Below are positions 62,901 to 64,000 of a stretch of DNA of 64,000 nt, one piece after another. Source of the stretch: Limnobaculum allomyrinae. Lineage in GTDB: Bacteria > Pseudomonadota > Gammaproteobacteria > Enterobacterales > Enterobacteriaceae. Both the position numbers and the translations under genes were made by a program. The stretch covers positions 62,001-126,000 of the forward strand of contig NZ_JADRCR010000003.1 of the NCBI RefSeq assembly GCF_016649425.1. Reading direction: 5' to 3'. Below the pieces are notes generated by a model, which made no database searches, was not told where the DNA came from, and saw only the letters and a program-made list of their open reading frames with translations. The stretch's first letter is position 1; every line of letters begins with the position of its first letter.

Positions 62901-64000
62901 GCCTTCACCGTCAGTTACACCGACGCTGGTAGCGGCTCCCATACTGGAGTGGTTACCGGCTTCATCCCACACCATAAACGCCAGGTTATGTGCACCCGCT
63001 GGCAGTTTAGTCGTCATGCTCCAGGAACCATCTGCATTCGCTTTCGCAAAGCCCAGCACCTGATCCAGACCTTCCTGATAGCTACCGTTACGGTTCTCAT
63101 CGCTAACCAGTGCAACAATAGTACCGGCTTCTACCGTGCCATAATGGCTGCTGTCAAAGGTAAAGGCATCTTTAGTACTGACGTGTTTAGCAATATCCGG
63201 AGCTGCTGTAATCATGTCCGGTACTGTCAGATCGATGGAGACTTTATAATTCTCGGCAAACTTAGTATTTCTGCCCAGGTTACCTGCATTATCAATGACC
63301 TGAAGCCTAAAATTATACGTGGTGTCTGCTGAAACCTCAGGCAACGCGTAGCTCCAGTTATTACCGCTCAGCGTGAGTGTCTTCCAGGTCGCGCCATCAT
63401 CCAGCGAGATCTGTAGTTTTTCACCGGTTAACAGCGCTGCACTCAGGGTACCGGTTACCGTTACATTACGGTCACGGGTAACCATATCCGTGTTAGTGAG
63501 TGTTGCACTGTGGCTGAACAGATCACCCGCCACCAGACCATGGCTGGTATCGGTAGTGATTTTCGCGGTCGTACTCAGGCCATTCATATCACGACTTTCT
63601 GTGATAATGCTCAGAGAATGGCTGTCGGTGCTACCCACATTACCGGCGGTATCCACCACGCGAGCTTTGATGGTGTAATCCCCATCAGCCAGCACTTTAC
63701 TCTGTAGGTCAACAGTCCAGCCGCTATCGGTCAGCGTTGTTGCCTTAGTCCAGGTTTTGCCGCTATCCAGCGTAATTTCTACTGTCTCATCAGATTTCAG
63801 TGCTTTATCCAGCGTACCGCTAATCAACAACGTATTATCGTTGGTGATAAAGTCAGTACTGGAGCTACCGCGATCTTCAGTGATCGCAGTAATAGTAACT
63901 TTGGCGTCTGATATAAAGGTGTCTAAGGTAATGGTGTACGGCGCACAAGGTTCCGTTGAATTACCTACCGGATCGGTTTCTACCGCCGTGAACTTGTTTT
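59901..64000 (-). CDS. Large FG-GAP/RTX surface protein, partial (5' end outside window)
   Basis: The frame is open to the window end (about 1365 codons visible); an internal TTG at 63828-63830 is not a real start. Visible order: Ig-like domains (GTLDKALKSDETVEITLDSG; GTLSAALLTGEKLQISLDDG; a third near PDIAKHVSTKD). Next is an FG-GAP/VCBS propeller with six Ca2+-loop motifs (DINRDGYTD, DREGDGYLD, DIDNNGTVD, DFNGDGWLD, DWNHDGKMD, DYDWDGSMD). A linker domain is followed by RTX repeats (GSGGNDTYTGGGG, GRGGNDTFYL, MGGLGNDTF, MGGAGNDII) and the shared C-terminal module ending NPIIM. RTX plus that terminus indicates type I secretion. Likely a Ca2+-stabilised adhesin. Confidence 0.9.
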   Translation of the reverse strand, partial: NKFTAVETDPVGNSTEPCAPYTITLDTFISDAKVTITAITEDRGSSSTDFITNDNTLLISGTLDKALKSDETVEITLDSGKTWTKATTLTDSGWTVDLQSKVLADGDYTIKARVVDTAGNVGSTDSHSLSIITESRDMNGLSTTAKITTDTSHGLVAGDLFSHSATLTNTDMVTRDRNVTVTGTLSAALLTGEKLQISLDDGATWKTLTLSGNNWSYALPEVSADTTYNFRLQVIDNAGNLGRNTKFAENYKVSIDLTVPDMITAAPDIAKHVSTKDAFTFDSSHYGTVEAGTIVALVSDENRNGSYQEGLDQVLGFAKANADGSWSMTTKLPAGAHNLAFMVWDEAGNHSSMGAATSVGVTDGEGSLLITQKWGGTTDSDGRGLSSAAVTISQDGLWSFFQSVRGTSGTTTANAGRVYTATDRENYESTYLAQPSTSNGAGYDIDSNTYSRYVNSAVFADINRDGYTDVMSQVSSYQNAGRTAYWMQNADGTFSPKAVDQGTLNHLGGVIAYDREGDGYLDFVLADSEADSISFLKNDKGVLSYEKVSGFDNGHPGGAIPAALSIMHEVGAVDIDNNGTVDITAHIDYNGVGNFVGNTSRGLGILYNQLTNNGSGKTNFSSVGYYANVFTNDGHEDYGNLSISMTYADFNGDGWLDLFLSRGSKAGANSDESRIYLNDGTGRLIAQDSQALWFGDNLAGGTSLAVDWNHDGKMDIIEIPRSGVNGSPTLYTNLGTDVWNGGGVSLTGSTKFDNITGAVALDYDWDGSMDIVLYRSGSDAGVVSSTDSAPTLLVKNTNIAADGTSLQIRIVDGFGINTYYSNTVKLYDSKGACVATQLINPQASGSSNSMGLVSFFGLDPNEVYSVQLLRITNGVTDHVGAVPLIGGLANNTVNANWGGLTTSKSHDAYVLTAESLDANNNTVGTAGIIGTGYNDTFFGSGGNDTYTGGGGWNLIVSGQQVWSETAGLDIVDYSRSASAITANLATGVATGWGTDKLVSIEGLIGSAQGDTFTDNAANNLFEGRGGNDTFYLTNGGNDVLMYKVLTGKSGDGRGGNGHDTVYGFTVGNLLTNNNADLIDLGDVLNYSGSYSCFMDEGKMTLDFASQGILNYLKVEQLNGDTIISIDRDGKGGAYGFEELLTLKGVSTDLVTLLSNNQIEVGDDTLSSASSSTHSLLSTTQQSLLSISQMYTAGDDILFGTDKADILMGGLGNDTFIHIGTGDQVMGGAGNDIIKLASTDFAYISGDEGIDTLILEGKNELLDLSALKDKLESIEIFDMGDSSNTMKVSLDDVLRLGSEELAIHRGDKAIIVNGEEGSTLKLENGDSQWAISQSAYQYQGNTYNVWTMGVSGVEVLVENSVNPIIM

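Noticed and set aside
63828-63830. TTG as the start of the third adhesin
   Set aside because: The frame continues open without interruption to the window end and encodes further Ig-like sequence, so the true start is outside.

Overview
The window is a chromosomal segment of a Gram-negative gammaproteobacterium of the order Enterobacterales. glyQS, tag-yiaC, yiaD, ghrB, avtA, ibpAB, yidQ, yidR, the dgo operon, hscC with its J-protein partners, yegP, maeB and cigR are all recognisable and mostly close to their Escherichia/Salmonella relatives. The protein sequences and the local gene order are clearly not those of Escherichia or Salmonella. A Budviciaceae- or Yersinia-like member is my guess, not a demonstrated assignment. 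No rRNA, tRNA, CRISPR array, prophage or insertion sequence was seen.

Layout. 0-9 kb: housekeeping genes: glycyl-tRNA synthetase (glyS cut by the window edge, glyQ), DNA repair (tag), an acetyltransferase, two glycine-zipper lipoproteins (one is YiaD), a cysteine hydrolase divergent from a GlxA-type AraC regulator, ghrB and avtA. 9-12 kb: the heat-shock pair ibpA-ibpB, with a sigma32-type promoter and two ROSE-like RNA thermometers, then yidQ. 11-20.6 kb: a seven-gene catabolic operon (FGGY kinase, fucose/arabinose-type isomerase, DHDPS-family aldolase, sialidase-fold protein, TctC-TctB-TctA carboxylate transporter) with a LacI regulator; its substrate is not evident. 20.7-29.1 kb: alpha-carbonic anhydrase, kbp, yidR and the complete galactonate operon dgoRKADT. 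29-32.6 kb: a PLP ammonia-lyase, a GNAT protein and a NiaP-type niacin transporter. 32.8-41 kb: a DUF1266 protein and a 907-residue J-domain/DUF805 protein, then hscC on the other strand. A tartrate/D-malate dehydrogenase and a succinate-semialdehyde dehydrogenase lie between them. 41-47 kb: a YcaD-like transporter, a RimJ/L-type acetyltransferase, yegP, maeB and cigR.

47-64 kb: a surface-protein region on the minus strand. It holds a 3506-residue adhesin with about 30 Ig-like domains, a 428-residue mini-adhesin with a (PEPQ)10 hinge, and a third protein running off the window end that carries FG-GAP propeller and RTX repeats. All three end in the same roughly 115-residue module, which suggests one shared type I secretion route. 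The secretion genes are not in the window.

The most unusual signals are the kinase/isomerase/aldolase/sialidase-fold/TTT operon, which appears to sit between yidQ and yidR where E. coli has nothing; a family of intergenic repeats made of hairpins whose stems change sequence but keep pairing; and the three tandem adhesins sharing a C-terminus. All gene assignments come from reading the sequence and from memory of the families; no database search was run.
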